Assembly (NCBI GenBank): GCA_036874045.1
Contig: CM072340.1
Location: 8,571,001-8,635,000 of the forward strand
Source: Cymodocea nodosa
Taxonomy: Eukaryota > Streptophyta > Magnoliopsida > Alismatales > Cymodoceaceae
Length of the DNA: 64,000 bases
Direction of reading: 5' to 3'
Numbering within the stretch: position 1 is the first letter of the stretch; each line of letters opens with the position of its first letter. Below the pieces are notes generated by a model, which searched no databases, had not been told where the DNA came from, and worked only from the letters and a program-made list of their open reading frames with translations. Of the stretch, positions 35,229 to 48,373 are shown in pieces. Both the position numbers and the translations under genes were made by a program.

Positions 35229-36938
35229 TGTAGGATCGTATGGCTACATAAGAGGGGGGTGAATTGTGTATTTTTAATATTTTTTGAAATATAATTGAAA
35301 CTTTAAAACTCAAAAACAAGTCGACACAGTGTTTTCATAAAATCATTTTTATTCAAGGTTTCAATTACAGTATACAATTCAATTCTCCTCAGAAATTGGA
35401 GATGCAATTATATCTCGATATCATGTATCATCTAAACAATTTCATAACTACAAACAGAGAAAACTAATTTGCAGAATTTAAAATATTTCTCCCTATTTAA
35501 GATCTTTCTTCTTCTTCTTTTTCTTCTGCAGCAATTCTTCAGTGACGAATATCTTGTCTTTCTCTACTTCACCGAATTTGCTTTCTTTTGATACTTCAAA
35601 TCTTCAGTGACATAAATCCGACCTTTTCTACTTCATTGAATTTTCTTCTACTTAAGAGACTTTCCCTGAGAAGGTGTTTTTGATCCCTGAAAAAGATTTT
35701 TCTTTTGGTGTGCAGGGATGGTTTGATCAACGAGAAATCTATGCCTTTTATATTGTATCTTCATTTCATGCATATCCTCCATGTTTAACCACTACCAGTT
35801 TTCCACTTCTCCATGTCTTTTCTTTTTCTTTCATCGAAACACACACGTTCCAACCCACGTTTATTTTTCGAATTTCCTTTAATCATCAGTCTTGGATCTT
35901 TGAAAATTTTCCTACAAAATAAACTTTCTCGTCCAAAAATTTTTCATCAGTGTAATAAGAAGTCATTACTTTAATGTTAACTAAATGAGTAACACAAGTA
36001 TATATATATAACTTAACGTTTCTAACTTAACAAGTTCATCATGTGTCATTTCACGTGACAAGTATAGTAGCTAACTCAACGAACTAAGTCCGTGGTGTTA
36101 TGCTATCTCAACAAACCAGCTTAACCTTTCTTTCGAAATGTTAAACGATAACTCATTGAAAACAGTTTAAGTTTCAGATAGTTACGGATGTAAGTCACCG
36201 AAAAACTCTTTATATGATAAAACTAATGAAACACGTGTCAAGACCTGAAAACATGACTTAAGTTTCCTTTCAAATAGTTATGACTGTAAGTCTCCGAAAA
36301 AAACTTTAACTCATCGATTCAGTAATAAACAAATGTTTTATAATAAGAATTTTACCACGTGCAAAAATAACAACTTAAGTTTATAACGCTAACCTAATGC
36401 ATTGCCTTAGTGTTCAATATAGCAACTCAACGCGTTTAGTTATGTTAACTTAACGAGTTAAACATGTGCACCTCACGTGATACACTACAACATTTGTAAC
36501 TTATAATTTCACCACGTGTATAAAACTAACTTAACGAGTTCGTCTCTTCTTTTACTCACTAACTTAACGAGTTACCACGTGACCTATTTTAACCTTTAAG
36601 CCTCTAACTTAACGAGTTCTCACGTGACCCCTATACAAACAAAACTCCAACTTAATGAGTTGTCTAAACGTGCACTGTTCATGATACAGAAGATATAACT
36701 TTAAATCATATCATGCTATTCAATAAAAACACACGTTAACTTAATGTTTAGTTAAATGAGAAATTAATGCAACGAAACGACTAGTTATTAACTTCAGATC
36801 CAATACAGACAAGTATTTATATCAGTAAGCTTTTTCTGTATTAATTGATGATTTTAATTTCTTTTCACAAGCAATAGTAATTGAGCAAATATGATTATAT
36901 TCATTCAGCACACATCATCAAAACAAGAATACTCAACA
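35229..36938 (-). repeat. 3' LTR of C1 (1710 bp)
   Basis: The plus-strand ends are TGTAGGATCG and TACTCAACA. Same organisation as the other family C LTRs, with G-boxes and 'aactcgttaagtta' motifs between about 36000 and 36620. The minus-strand polypurine tract 'aaaaagagggagat' (36939-36953) abuts it. Confidence 0.9.
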
Positions 36939-37433
36939 ATCTCCCTCTTTTTGATGATGACAAAACCATATTAAATCAATTATGAAATATGTTTAACTCA
37001 ACAAAGCACCTACCTTCGTTGGGTTAACTTTTAATTCAACAAACTTGTTTGTTGAATTAAGTTCACTTAAGCTTATTTCTATTGTTTGTGTAAATTTTAC
37101 CTCTCAGAACTAAAACTCTCAGATGTCAATAATTATATAAGTATTAGTTTTCTAATTATCATCTGTCAATGACCATTTAAATAACATCTCCTTTTATAAT
37201 ATATATATGCAATTAAGATCATAATCATCTTTTTATAATATTTCTCCCCTTTTTTGTCATTAATCAAAAAGATAATTATAGAGAATATATATATATATAT
37301 ATAAGAGAATTACAACAACGATTTCTGTAAACAAGAATAATAATTAAACACATTTACAGAAAAATGTATTGTTCAATGAATCAAACAAATAATACAAACA
37401 TTACATTTTGTATTCAGAAACAAACAAAAATAG

Positions 37434-39694
37434 TTATCGACCCCTCCTAAGTATATCACTTATAGCATTACATATTTTATCTCTTAGATGCCTAATATCA
37501 TTTCTGATGTCGTTAAGCACTGCATCTAAGTCAGGAGGTAGTTGGGTTTGCTGTTCTGCTTGAACTGAATAACTTTATTGTTGTTGTATATGGTCTATAT
37601 CAGGTTGTTGTTGTTGTCGTTGAGGTTTATGCATGGCCTGGAATTTTTGCAAATCTTTGACACTAAATGCTCTCATGCCTTTAGTTTCAGAGGGTCAGTC
37701 GGATAAAGTCAATTGGCTTGCAAGGATTCTACATACAGCATCACCATAAAATAACTTTGAACTCATATGCTGTAGTTGAGACATAAATACATCAAACCAA
37801 TTTATTTGAATTCTATTCAGCAAGCCATAAGTTGCATATAAATAGCTTCTGCTGACTTCCAAATTGTGCCCAACTCTCTGAAATAAATTGGCATGCAATA
37901 TATTTGCAATAAACCTTGCCTCTACATTTAGATTTTCCATTAATCTCATTTCAGAATATACATCTAGAATTTTTGATAAAGACTGAATGTTCCATTCTAG
38001 TTGTCTAATCATGTCAAATCTGTTGGTAACAACAACACCTTCATTCTTTAATCCTCAAACTTTCAAAATTAACTCAAGAGATAATATAAACTCATGTTCA
38101 TTTATTTGAGTTTTCAGAAAATTTCCATTCTTGACCAGATTGCTATAAAAAGCTGCAATAAGCTCTATGTATTACTTCCATTTCGTTCCTACTAGCAAGA
38201 ATTTAATGAGGCCTTGAAACTCAAACAGATCTCTTATTTCCATCAAATTTCTGAATTTTATTGGACGAGCATCCAAAATCTGACATGTAATCAGATTATT
38301 GTATTTCTGCAATGCTTCTTCAGATCTAAAATGAATTACATTACCTTGAATTTTTAATATTGTACATAAAGAAGGTGATACCTGAAGTCGTGATTCAGAG
38401 TTTAATTCATCTTTAGGAACCTCTTCTTCAAAATGAATGCCATGTTATTCCTCTTCCAAAATATTATCTTAAAGCTGCTCAGGTAAGCTTGATTCTTCAG
38501 CTTCAACAGTGTTAGGAACCTTGTCAATATGCTCAACATTCATCTGTTCAGTCTCTATAGAATGTTCAGAGTTCAATTTTTCCACAAATTCTACAACTAG
38601 TGTATCTGTCTATAATTGTTCATTTTGTTCAACAGATAATTCCATTGATTCATGCTGTGAATTCTCAAACTCTACTTCTATAGATTCTGTAGAAGGCTGG
38701 TTAACTTTTAGCTCTTCTAGAGTCTTAACATTTTCAATATCTACTACTCTAGACAATTCAGCCTGTGAACTAGTAACTGCTTCAACATTGTCAATTATAT
38801 CTGTAATAACTTGTTCAATGTCAAGTGCCAGATGCTCTGATTTGTTAATTTCTGCATCATCAGGACTTGTACTAATAGAAAAACTTGAGCTCATATTGAC
38901 TTGTATTTCTTCTCAAGCTTTCTAGCAAGGGAAAATAAAATCTCATTATCTTCATCAATTTCAATGTGCTCAAAATTGATGAGTTTATTAGATGCACAAT
39001 AAGGTACAATGTCTAGACATACATTGTCCTTTGGAAATAAATTTTCATCTGATTTTCCTTTTTCAATAGACTTTGTTTCCTTAGACATAATTTTTCTAAC
39101 TTTCCTTCTTCTATAACATTTCTATTTCTCCTTTTCAAATATAACTGTTTTCTTTTCAAATTGCTCTATAAAAGTTTTCTGCTTTAATTCTTCTAAGGCA
39201 CTTTCTCTTGCAATGGCCTTTCGAAGACTGTCAACTTTTGTTTTTTCTACAGCAATATCTGATTCTACTTGTTTTGAATATAAAGGAGTTGGGATAGCTG
39301 ATTCACGCTCTTCCTCAAATGCATGTAGTCTTGTACCGTTTATAGGAGTTTGAGGAGTTCTATTTGATGAACCTACACTTTTTTCCAAATATTTTGCATA
39401 CTGTTCTAGAAATGCAATCTCAGCACATTTCATTCTATATTCTCTATCATATTTACTTCGAATACCCATGTATGTAATACTTTCATCATTATTTTGAAGT
39501 TCTTGTCTAACTTCATCTAATATACCTTGAGGAAAGAAGTAATCTTTATAAATTTCAGCTAACCTTCTATCCACTCGAAGTATTTTCTTGAACCAAGTAC
39601 GTGGAACTTCATCATTCTCTATTTCTTTTCCTTTTTCATCTCTTCTGCTTTGGCCTTTTCCTCTGCCACGACCTTTGTAGAACTTGGAGACCAT
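37434..39694 (-). pseudogene. Family C third-ORF fossil (copy C1)
   Basis: The minus-strand ATG at 39694 opens 'MVSKFYKGRGRGKGQSRRD', a basic Arg/Gly/Lys start that could bind nucleic acid or act as a nuclear signal. Next are 'WFKKILRVDRRLAEIYKDYF', a helical block 'KCAEIAFLEQYAKYLEK', a Lys/Glu-rich coiled-coil-like stretch and an acidic Ser/Glu/Asp-rich middle (38610-38894). The conserved domain follows ('MIRQLEWNIQSLSKILDVY', 'ATYGLLNRIQINWFDVF', 'HMSSKLFYGDAV'), then a Gln-rich segment and the tail 'DILRRGR'. The intended length is about 750 residues. The resemblance is to the plant 'putative transposon protein' domain. No membrane segment is seen. Broken, with about five breaks. It sits in the place of an env-like gene. 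Confidence 0.72.
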
Positions 39695-41282
39695 CGTCGT
39701 AGGTTGTAACAGCAACAAGCGGGAAAGATTTTCTTGACAAAGTTTACAAATAACCTAAGTGCCCGTGTAATATGTGTTTAAATAGGGTTTTTAGGCGTAT
39801 AACTCAACGTGAAGTGAAGTCGGGTTTAGAAATAAAATAAATATTGAATAAAGTTTATTCAATCAAGGTACCTGAAATATTCAAGTATAACTCGTTGAGT
39901 TAACTAACCTAACGAGTAAAAGCTGTATAGAGGTAATTTTACACGTTACCTTATCTAACATAACGTCTAGTTAGTACACTTAAAACAACTTTCGGATGCT
40001 TCCAACTGAAACGTTCTGAAAACCACACAACATGCTAAACTTAACATTATCTTGAGAACATTGTAAACTATTTGAACATTTTGTCCTTTGAATCTAAAAT
40101 AGTTTATTTGTCTTTTTAAATTATTTCATCAAGATTTTAAGTGGACATTAATTCAAATTAACTAAGATTTGTATTCTAAAATATATTAATCTATTTTCGA
40201 CATTGTTAATCCTCCCCCTACAAATATACTTCAAATATATTCAATCAAAATACAAAATATACTTGTAGTGACAATAGATGTTAACTATAACTATGCTTTT
40301 AAATTTTCTTTTCAGAGACTTTCGTTATCCTGACATCATCAAAAATGATTTCCAGAATAAATTCCTACTGTATATGAATCAAAACACAACTTTGAACTCA
40401 ATGTGATTAATTCAAGGAGAATAAAAGAATGTATCTCAAAGAAACATTTTCAAAAGTACTAATGTTGATTCAATAAATCAGCAGTCATATTGGTAGAAAC
40501 TATATGCTTTTCAAAGATATCTATAATTAATGAAACAACTTTTTCTTTTCAAAACAGTAAATATTGATAATTTTCCTTAAAAGTAAGTTTGAAAAGCTTG
40601 AATCATACAAGAGCTTTCCAATGTACCCGTGTAATGAGCTTTCAGTCAACAATCCCAGATCTGATCAGGACCTTAGGTTGCCAGATTTAAAGAATCCTTT
40701 TTTAAGACAACAATCCTTACATACCTATCTACTCAAGTACAAAAGGCTCGTAATTAAACTAATCAATAAACTCTCAAAGATTTTCACTTTGTAAGCACTT
40801 TTCATTTTAAGCACAGTATATATGTATTCCATTAATACAGATGCAATAAAACACAAATCTCGTACAATTTTTACTACTATGATTGTACTGAGAATATGAA
40901 TCAGTTTCAATAAGCTTATACTTTTGATTAACAATTTAAGATGAGTTACATATAACTTATTCTACAAGTTTAATCAATTAAGTCAAATTTATAAATGATC
41001 ATATACATTTTCCTTCATTCAAAGAAAACAATTAATCAAAATTTCAGAATGTCAGAAGTATTTAATGTTTTTCATTTACACTTCCACTTAAAATCATAAA
41101 AACCATTAAAATTGATAAACTACTTAAAATCAATAAGATACTACTATGATTTTACAATAAATACATAGTATCTTAAGCAGCAGTTTAGATATTATTTTAG
41201 ATATTTATAATAAGTATATAATATCTATGAGGTGAACAACATCATCAATAATATTTATCTTTTTATGTGGAGTTTAAGCATT
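39695..41282 (-). other. Family C spacer between pol and third ORF
   Basis: A non-coding 1.6-kb stretch, conserved in C2 (33520-35228) and C3 (23104-24076), and more weakly at 5640-6523. Near the third ORF it holds LTR-like hairpin motifs ('aactcgttgagttaacta', about 39890-39907) and a TATA-like 'tttaaata' (39778-39785). The polypurine-like 'cctccccctac' (plus strand, 40210-40220) could be a second plus-strand priming site. Its conservation among copies shows it is part of the element. Confidence 0.7.
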
Positions 41283-44200
41283 TTACACATCACATAGCCT
41301 ACAAATACCTAAATTTAATCTAATGTAGCAGAATGTATTTTCGTCTAGAGGTTTTGTAAATATATCAGCTAATTGATTTTTACTAGAGACAAATTCTAAT
41401 TTAATTTTTCCTTTAATTATGTTATCTCTTAGAAAATGATGTCTAGCCTCTATATCCTTTGCTCTTGAATGTAATACAGGAGTTTTGGAAAGATTTATTG
41501 TAGAACTACTATCACAATAAATCTCAGTTATATCATAAGATAATCCAAAATCTTCTAAAGTTTGCCTTATCCACAGAATCTGAGTGCAACACAGTGCAGC
41601 AGCAACATATTCAGCTTCTGTAGTAGAAAGTGCTACACAGTTTTGCTTTTTACTAAACCATGACACCAAATTATTTCCCAATAATTGACATGTGCCACTG
41701 GTACTCTTTCTATCAGATTTAGATCCTACATAATCAGCATCAGTATATCCTATAAGGTCTATTGAACTATCCTTAGAATAATATAGTCTGAAATTTTTAG
41801 TTCCTTGTATATATCTAAATATTCTTTTAACTGCAATTAAGTGTGATTCTTTAGGATTAGATTGAAATCTAGCACAAACACACACAGCAAATATAATATC
41901 ATGTCTACTAGCAGTCAAATAAAGTAAAGAACCAAACATACTTCTGTATTTTCTTTGATCTATGGATTTTCCTATGTCATCAATATCTAACTTTAAAGTA
42001 GTACTCATAGGAGTTCCTCGAATCCTTGTATCATTAAAATTAAATTTCTTAAGCATTTCATCTACATATTTTTCCTGATTTAAAAATATACCTTTATCCA
42101 TTTGTTTAATTTGAAGTCCTAGAAAATATGAAAGTTCTCCTATCATACTCATTTCAAACTGATTAGTCATCTCTTTGGAGAATATTTCTATCAACTTACC
42201 AGAGGTTGCTCCAAAGATTATATCATCCACGTATATTTGAACAATAATATGATCTTTACCATCTTTCTTAATAAATAGAATATGATCCACTTTTCCCATA
42301 ATATAGCCTTTTTCTATTAAAAAAGTAGACAATCTTTCATACCATGATTTAGGTGCTTGCTTCAAACCATATAAGGCTTTCTTCAATTTATACACAAAGT
42401 CAGGATTTTTAATATCTTCAAATCCAGGTGGTTGTTTTGCATAGACTTCTTCATTAATTAAATCATTTAGAAATGCATTCTTTACATCCATTTGATATAA
42501 TTTAAATTCCATATAACAAGCATAGGCCAATAATATTCTAATACTTTCTAACCTAGCCATAGGAGCAAATGTTTCATCATAATCTAATCCTTCTTCCTGT
42601 GTATACTCTTGTGCAACTAATCTAGCTTTATTCCTTATAATTTGACCAGTTTCGTTAGTTTTGTTTCTAAAGATCCACTTTGTACCTATTATGGACTGAT
42701 TTTCTAGTGGAGAGACTAATTCTCATACATCATTTCTAATGAATTGATTTAGTTCTTCTTGCATTGCCACTATCCAATTTTAATCAGATAATGCTTCTTG
42801 TATATTCCTTGGTTCGACCATAGAAACAAACATACACATACTATTTAAATTTACTGAAGCTCTAGTTTTAACTCCCTCATTAATATTATCAATGACTTGA
42901 GTAATGGGATGTGATGAAGAATAACGCCAATTTCTCTGATTTTCCTCAATATTCTCATCAACATCTAAAAGTCCATCACTTTCATCATTAGTTTGATCAT
43001 TTAAGTTCATATTTTTGATTTTGTCAGATAAATCATCAATCTCTCTATTGATGTCTAACTCATTTGGAAAATTGATCATATCATCATTATCAGCTCTAGA
43101 TTGAGATTCTCTAAGAGAATTTTCATTGAAGCTTACATGGAGGGTTTCTTCAATAGTCCTAGAAGTCTTGCTATATACTCTATAGGCTTTACTTCTAGTA
43201 GAGTAACCTACAAAAATTCCTTCATTCGATTTGACTTGAAATTTATCCCTTTTATCCTTAGTATTAAGAATAAAACACTTGCACCCAAATGGTTTCATAT
43301 AGGAAATTTATGGAACCCTATTAAACATAATTTCAAAAGGAGTTTTATTAACATGAGGTCATAAATGACTTCTGTTAATAACATAACAAGCTGTATTCAC
43401 TCCTAAGATTTTGAATAGAGACACTCTGCTCATTTTGAACAAAATTGTAAAATATTTTAAATATTTCAAAAACTTCTGTCTTAGATGCTAGAAAATATAC
43501 CCAAGTGTATCTAGAGAAGTCACCTACTAAAACAAATACATACCGTTTACCACCAAGACTCATGATTCTTGTTGGTCCAAATAGATCCATATGTATAAGT
43601 TCTAAGACTCTTGCTTGAAATATCAGTTTTGGATTTAAAAGAGTTTTTGTGAAGTTTACCTAACTCACATGCATCACACATAAAGTTCTTTGAGTATTTA
43701 ATCCTTGGTAAAACTCTCACTAAATGTTTTCTAGATAGTTTATGCAACAGTTTCATATTTATATGCCCAATCCTTCTATGCCATAGATATGCATCACTAG
43801 TTTCAACTAGCAAACATGAATTTAAATCAACTACACCAAAAGGTAAAGATAAAATACATATAGAACCTTTTCTTTTAGCAATAAACTTAATTTCATCTGT
43901 ATTTTTATCAATTATTTTGCATACATTATCTTCGAACACTACATAATATCCATTTTCAATTAGTTTTATGACACTCAACAAATTAAATCCTAGGTTTTCT
44001 ACATATAGTACATTCGAAATAACACAAGTAGGAGTTATTTGAACATTGCCCATACCTATGATTTTATCTTTGCTTTTGTTTCCAAATGTTACACTTCCCT
44101 TCATGGTATTTGTAAAATTTTGTAATAGACTTTTCTATCCGGTCATGTGACTTGACGCTCCACTGTCCAAGATCCATTTTGATGTTGTTTCCTCCTGCAA

Positions 44201-45520
44201 CACAAATTAAGAAAAACTTTTTCTTGGTACCCAATGTTGTTGAGGACCAAGTTCATTAAACACATATTTCTTCTTTTTGTTTAAAAATAGTTTAACATTA
44301 TCATTTATATTCTTATTTGTTGTAAGTACTATTGATTTATCATTAGCTTCATACTCACATATAGCATTATTGCTTTTACAATCATTCTTTTTGTTTTCAG
44401 ATGTAGTATAATCAAAACCAAACCGATTTTTTTCAGATGTTAATTTATTTCGGTCATGCTCATATATTTCAGTAAGTTCATACCAAGATTTTGTACTTGT
44501 ATTAACATTTTCCGTACATACAAAATCTTTTTCTACACAAGAATTTTTAGTTTTATCACATGCAGAATGAGCAATTGGTCTAATACCAGTGTATTGAATT
44601 ACATGCTCAGGTTTCTGAATTTTCAGTTTACTACATTTGTCTGAAATTTTAGAACCATTAGAAACTGAATTTCTAGAACAAGAAACAAGATTTTTAGAAA
44701 CATTTACAGTCATGTTAGAAGTACAATTTGACAAATCACATTGACTTATATTATTACTACATGATTCATCCCTTGAAGTACCTACTTCTACATATTTATT
44801 ACCTTGTTTCATAATAAAAGGAATTTTAGTCTTAGATTTACTTGAACTGCAACTAATAAATCTTTCATTGGCTTGAGATTCAGGATATTCAGGATAATCA
44901 AATCCTAAGCCAAATTTATAAGACACCGCAGGGGTACTAGTTAGTTTGTCTAACTTAGTTTGACTTAAATTCCATTTCTCAATGGTAGAATTTAAATCTT
45001 GCTCTCTCAGTTTTAATTTATCTATCTCTAATTCAAGTTCATTTATATTGTTTCTCAACATTTCATTTTCAGATTCTATCTTTAATTTTTCAGCATTTAT
45101 ATTCTGTATTTGTTCATGCAAGATACATTCACTAAATCTAAATTTTTGCAAATCTCTAGCATGATTTTCATTATCACATTTAAACTTTTCTAAAGTAGTA
45201 GACAAGAAACAATTTTCTTCTTTCATAATGGATGAAGATTTTCTAATATTCTTATTTTCCAGTTTACATACTTTAAGTTTTTGAAGTAATGCATGATAAG
45301 CACATAATAATTCATCAAAGTTGAAATCTGAATGACTTTCAGGATCAGATATTACCTCAGACTCATCTGCCATGAAGCACACATGAGCAACGTCTTCTAA
45401 CTCTTGTTCTCCTTTTGAATGTGAAGATTTTGATGTTGATTCCTCAAATTCAGACTCTTCAGACGTGTCATCCCAAGTGACCTTCAAAGCCATTTTCTTG
45501 TAAAACTTTTTCTGAGTTTT
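41283..45520 (-). pseudogene. Element C1 pol fossil
   Basis: On the minus strand, an acidic leader with a long coiled coil comes first (about 45350-44950: 'LENKNIRKSSSIMKEENCFL', 'NNINELELEIDKLKLREQ'), then 'SYKFGLGFDYPEYPE', typical of Sireviruses. The protease is 'WILDSGASSHMTG' (about 44180-44140), followed by 'GSVTFGNKSKDKIIGMGNVQ'. The pre-integrase zinc region is 'LWHRRIGHINMKLLHKL'. The integrase has 'VFVLVGDFSRYTWVYFLAS'. The chromodomain-proximal block is 'MKPFGCKCFILNTKDK' (43298). The reverse transcriptase has 'MDVKNAFLNDLINEEVY', 'KALYGLKQAPKSWYERL' and the catalytic 'YVDDIIFGAT' (about 42230-42200). RNase H has 'STTEAEYVAAALCCTQILW' and 'HSRAKDIEARHHFLRDN'. The end is 'LGICRLCDV' at 41283. 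The last 425 residues form one uninterrupted frame. Broken elsewhere, with several breaks. Confidence 0.9.
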
Positions 45521-46464
45521 CTAAGCTATCTTCTTCTGATTTGTCCTACTTTGCTTTTCATTTTTCCTCATAGGACAATCTGGAGAAAGATGTCCAGGTT
45601 TCTTATAGTTGTAAAATACATACTTTCTGGATGAAGAATTCTTGTCATTCAGTGATTTTGACGTTGATGGTTTATCATTTTTGTTCCTTTGCCATTTCCT
45701 AGCTTTCCATGCTTTCTTGAATTTCCTAGTCAGCAAAATCAAATCCTCGTCAAAAGCAGTATATATATCAGAATCTGAATTAATTTTGAAGGCTATTTCT
45801 TTCTTCATTTTTAGTTTGTTGTGACTTAGTGATTCATTTAATTGAACTTCATAAGTAGTTAAATTTCCTATAAGTTCATTCGTAGTATAAACATTTAAAT
45901 CTTGTGATTCCTCAATTGATGTTACTTTCTGAGACCATTTAGAACTTAGGGATCTGAGAATTTTCCTCACCAAATCCTTCTATTCAAAATTCTTTCCTAA
46001 ACATTTTAAAGAGTTTATGATATCAAGAAATCTAGAAAACATCTCAGAAATATTTTTGTCTTCATGCATCTTAAAAAGTTCATACTTATGAATCAACATG
46101 TTTATTTTTGTCTCTTTAACTTGAGAAGTACCTTCATGTGAAACTTCTAATGCATGCCACACCTCATAAGCAGATTTATATGCCGACACTTTACTGAACT
46201 GTTCATAACTCAATGCACAAAATAAAATATTTAAGCCCTTAGCATTTAGAGTTGCATTTTCTTTTTCAGTAATTGTCCAAGTATTATAAGGAGTAGCTAA
46301 CGGAGTATATGGTTTAGAAATCATGAACCACAATTTATGATCTATACTTTGAAGAAAAACAGTCATCCTATATTTCAATATTCAAATTGTATTCCATCAA
46401 ATAAAGGAGGACGATTAAGATTTTGGCCTTCATATAAAGAAAAATTACCATTTCCAGTAGCCAT
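45521..46464 (-). pseudogene. Element C1 gag fossil
   Basis: The minus-strand ATG at 46464 opens 'MATGNGNFSLYEGQNLNRP'. The UBN2-type capsid domain follows ('MTVFLQSIDHKLWFMISKPY', 'ILFCALSYEQFSKVSAYKS', 'YEVWHALEVSHEGTSQVKET', 'MHEDKNISEMFSRFLDIINS'). Then come 'DLVRKILRSLSSKWSQKVT' and a basic region with a knuckle-like 'YNYKKPGHLSPDCPMRKNE' (about 45625-45570). It would form the particle and bind RNA; in Sireviruses gag runs into pol by frameshift or read-through. Broken, with a couple of breaks. Confidence 0.85.
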
Positions 46465-46646
46465 CTTACCTTAGATTTTCAACCTATTTGATTTTAAACA
46501 GTCTAAAACTTTAAAACAACTTGAGCCTTAAATCAAGAAAGTTAAATGTATGCTCAGATATTAATTTCTATTTAAAAACAAGGAAGGTAGAATAAGCAAT
46601 GATATTAAATAAGTTGGTATCGATTTTATATCTAAGATTATTAACA

Positions 46647-46660
46647 AAGCTCTCATACCA
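46647..46660 (-). promoter_or_regulatory. Primer-binding site of C1
   Basis: On the minus strand 'tggtatgagagctt' lies two bases inside the 5' LTR, matching the initiator tRNA-Met type of C4. Confidence 0.8.
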
Positions 46661-46662
46661 CT

Positions 46663-48373
46663 TGTAGGATTGTATGGCTACACAAGAGGGGGGTGAATTG
46701 TGTATTTTTAATATTTTCTGAAATATAATTGAAACTTTAAAACTCAAAAACAAGTCGAGACAGTGTTTTCATAAAATCATTTTTATTCAAGGTTTCAATT
46801 ACAATATACAATTCAATTCTCCTTAGAAATTGTAGTTGTAATTATATCTCGATACCATGTATCATCTAAACAATTTCATAACTACAAACAGAGAAAACTA
46901 ATTTGCAGAATTTAAAACATTTCTCCCTATTTGAGATCTTTCTTCTTCTTCTTTGTCTTCTGCAGCAATTCTTCAATGACGAATATCTTGTCTTTCTCTG
47001 CTTCACCGAATTTGCTTTCTTCTAATACTTCAAATCTTCAGTGACATAAATCTGACCTTTTTTGCTTCACTGGATTTTCTTCTACTTGAGAGATTTTCCC
47101 CAAGAAGGTGTTTTTGATCCCTGAAAAATATTTTTCTTTTAGTGTGCAGGGATGGTTTGATCAATGAGAACTCTATGCTTTTTATACTGTATCTTCATTT
47201 CATGCATATCCTCCACATTTAACCACTACCAGTTTTCCACTTCTCCATGTCTTTTCTTTCTCCTTCATCGAAACACACACGTTCCAACCCACGTTTATAT
47301 TTCGAATTTCCTTTAATTATCAATCTTGGATCTCTGAAAAATTTCCAGCAAAATAAACGTTCTCATCCAAAAATTTTTCATCAATGTAATAAGAAGTCGT
47401 TACTTTAATGTTAACTAAATGAGTAACACAAGTATATATATATAACTTAACGTTTTTAACTTAACGAATTCATCATGTGCCATTTCACATGACAAGTACT
47501 GTAGCTAACTCAACGAACTAAGTCTATGGTGTTATGCTATCTCAATGAACCAGCTTAACCTTTCTTTCGGAAGGTTAAATGATAACTCACCGAAAACAGT
47601 TTAAGTTTCGGATAGTTACGGATGTAAGTCACCGAAAAACTCTTAATATGATAAAACTAGTGAGACACATGTCAAGACCTGAAAACATGACTTAAGTTAC
47701 CTTTCGAATAGTTACGATTGTAAGTCTCCGAAAAAAACTTTAACTCATCGATTCAATAATAAACAAATATTTTTATAATAAGAATTTTACCACGTGCAAA
47801 AATAACAACTTAAGTTTATAACGCTAACCTAACGCATTGCCTTAGTGTTCAATGTAGCAACTCAACGCGTTTAGTTATGTTAACTTAACGAGTTAAACAT
47901 GTGCACCTCATGTGATACAATACAACATTCGTAACTTCTAATTTCACCACGTGTATAACACTAACTTAACGAGTTCGTCTCTTCTTTTACTCACTAACTT
48001 AACGAGTTATCACGTGACCTATTTTAACCTTTAAGCCTCTAACTTAACGAGTTCTCACGTGACCTCTATACAAACAAAACTCTCACTTAACGAGTTGTCT
48101 AAACGTGCACTGTTCATGATACATAAGATATAACTTTAAAACATATCATGCTATTCAATAAAAACACACGTTAACTTAACATTTAGTTAAATGAGAAATT
48201 AATGCAACGAAACGACTAGTTATTAACTTCAGATCCAATAAAGACAAGTATTTATATTAGTAAACTTTTTCTGTATTAATTGATGATTTTAATTTCTTTT
48301 CACAAGCAATAGTAATTGAGCAAATATGATTATTTTCATTCAGCACACATCATCAAAACAAAAATACTCAACA
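46663..48373 (-). repeat. 5' LTR of C1 (1711 bp)
   Basis: The plus-strand ends are TGTAGGATTG and TACTCAACA. Collinear with 35229-36938 throughout. The minus-strand TATA box (tatactgta/tataaaaagc region) lies near 47190. Followed by CATTT, the right copy of the target duplication. Confidence 0.92.

Larger units (their letters stand above)
35229..48373 (-). mobile_element. Sirevirus-type copia element C1 (13.1 kb, both LTRs, third ORF)
   Basis: On the minus strand: 5' LTR (48373-46663), primer site, gag (from 46464), pol (to 41283), a ~1.6-kb spacer, third ORF (39694-37434), polypurine tract and 3' LTR (36938-35229). LTRs are 1711 and 1710 bp and differ by about 5% in the first ~200 bases compared, suggesting about 2 million years. 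The target duplication is CCTTT/CATTT. It is inserted in the pol end of a related element, C2. All structural parts are present in order, but the coding regions are broken, with roughly ten to fifteen breaks overall. The extra ORF after pol and the length fit env-bearing Sireviruses, although this ORF does not look like an envelope. Confidence 0.93.

Noticed and set aside
35674-35922. An 82-codon plus-strand frame
   Set aside because: It lies in the C1 3' LTR. The matching stretch in other family C LTRs is not conserved as protein.
37280-37303. A TA-dinucleotide run (also near 26474-26489)
   Set aside because: It is a simple microsatellite in the family C 3' untranslated region, present in two copies because the element is. 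No sign of an origin or other function.
38509-38925. A 138-codon Ser/Cys-rich open frame on the plus strand
   Set aside because: It is antisense to the acidic middle of the family C third ORF. Ser/Cys richness is what an antisense of Glu/Ser/Asp codons gives. The same shadow appears at 24791-25249.
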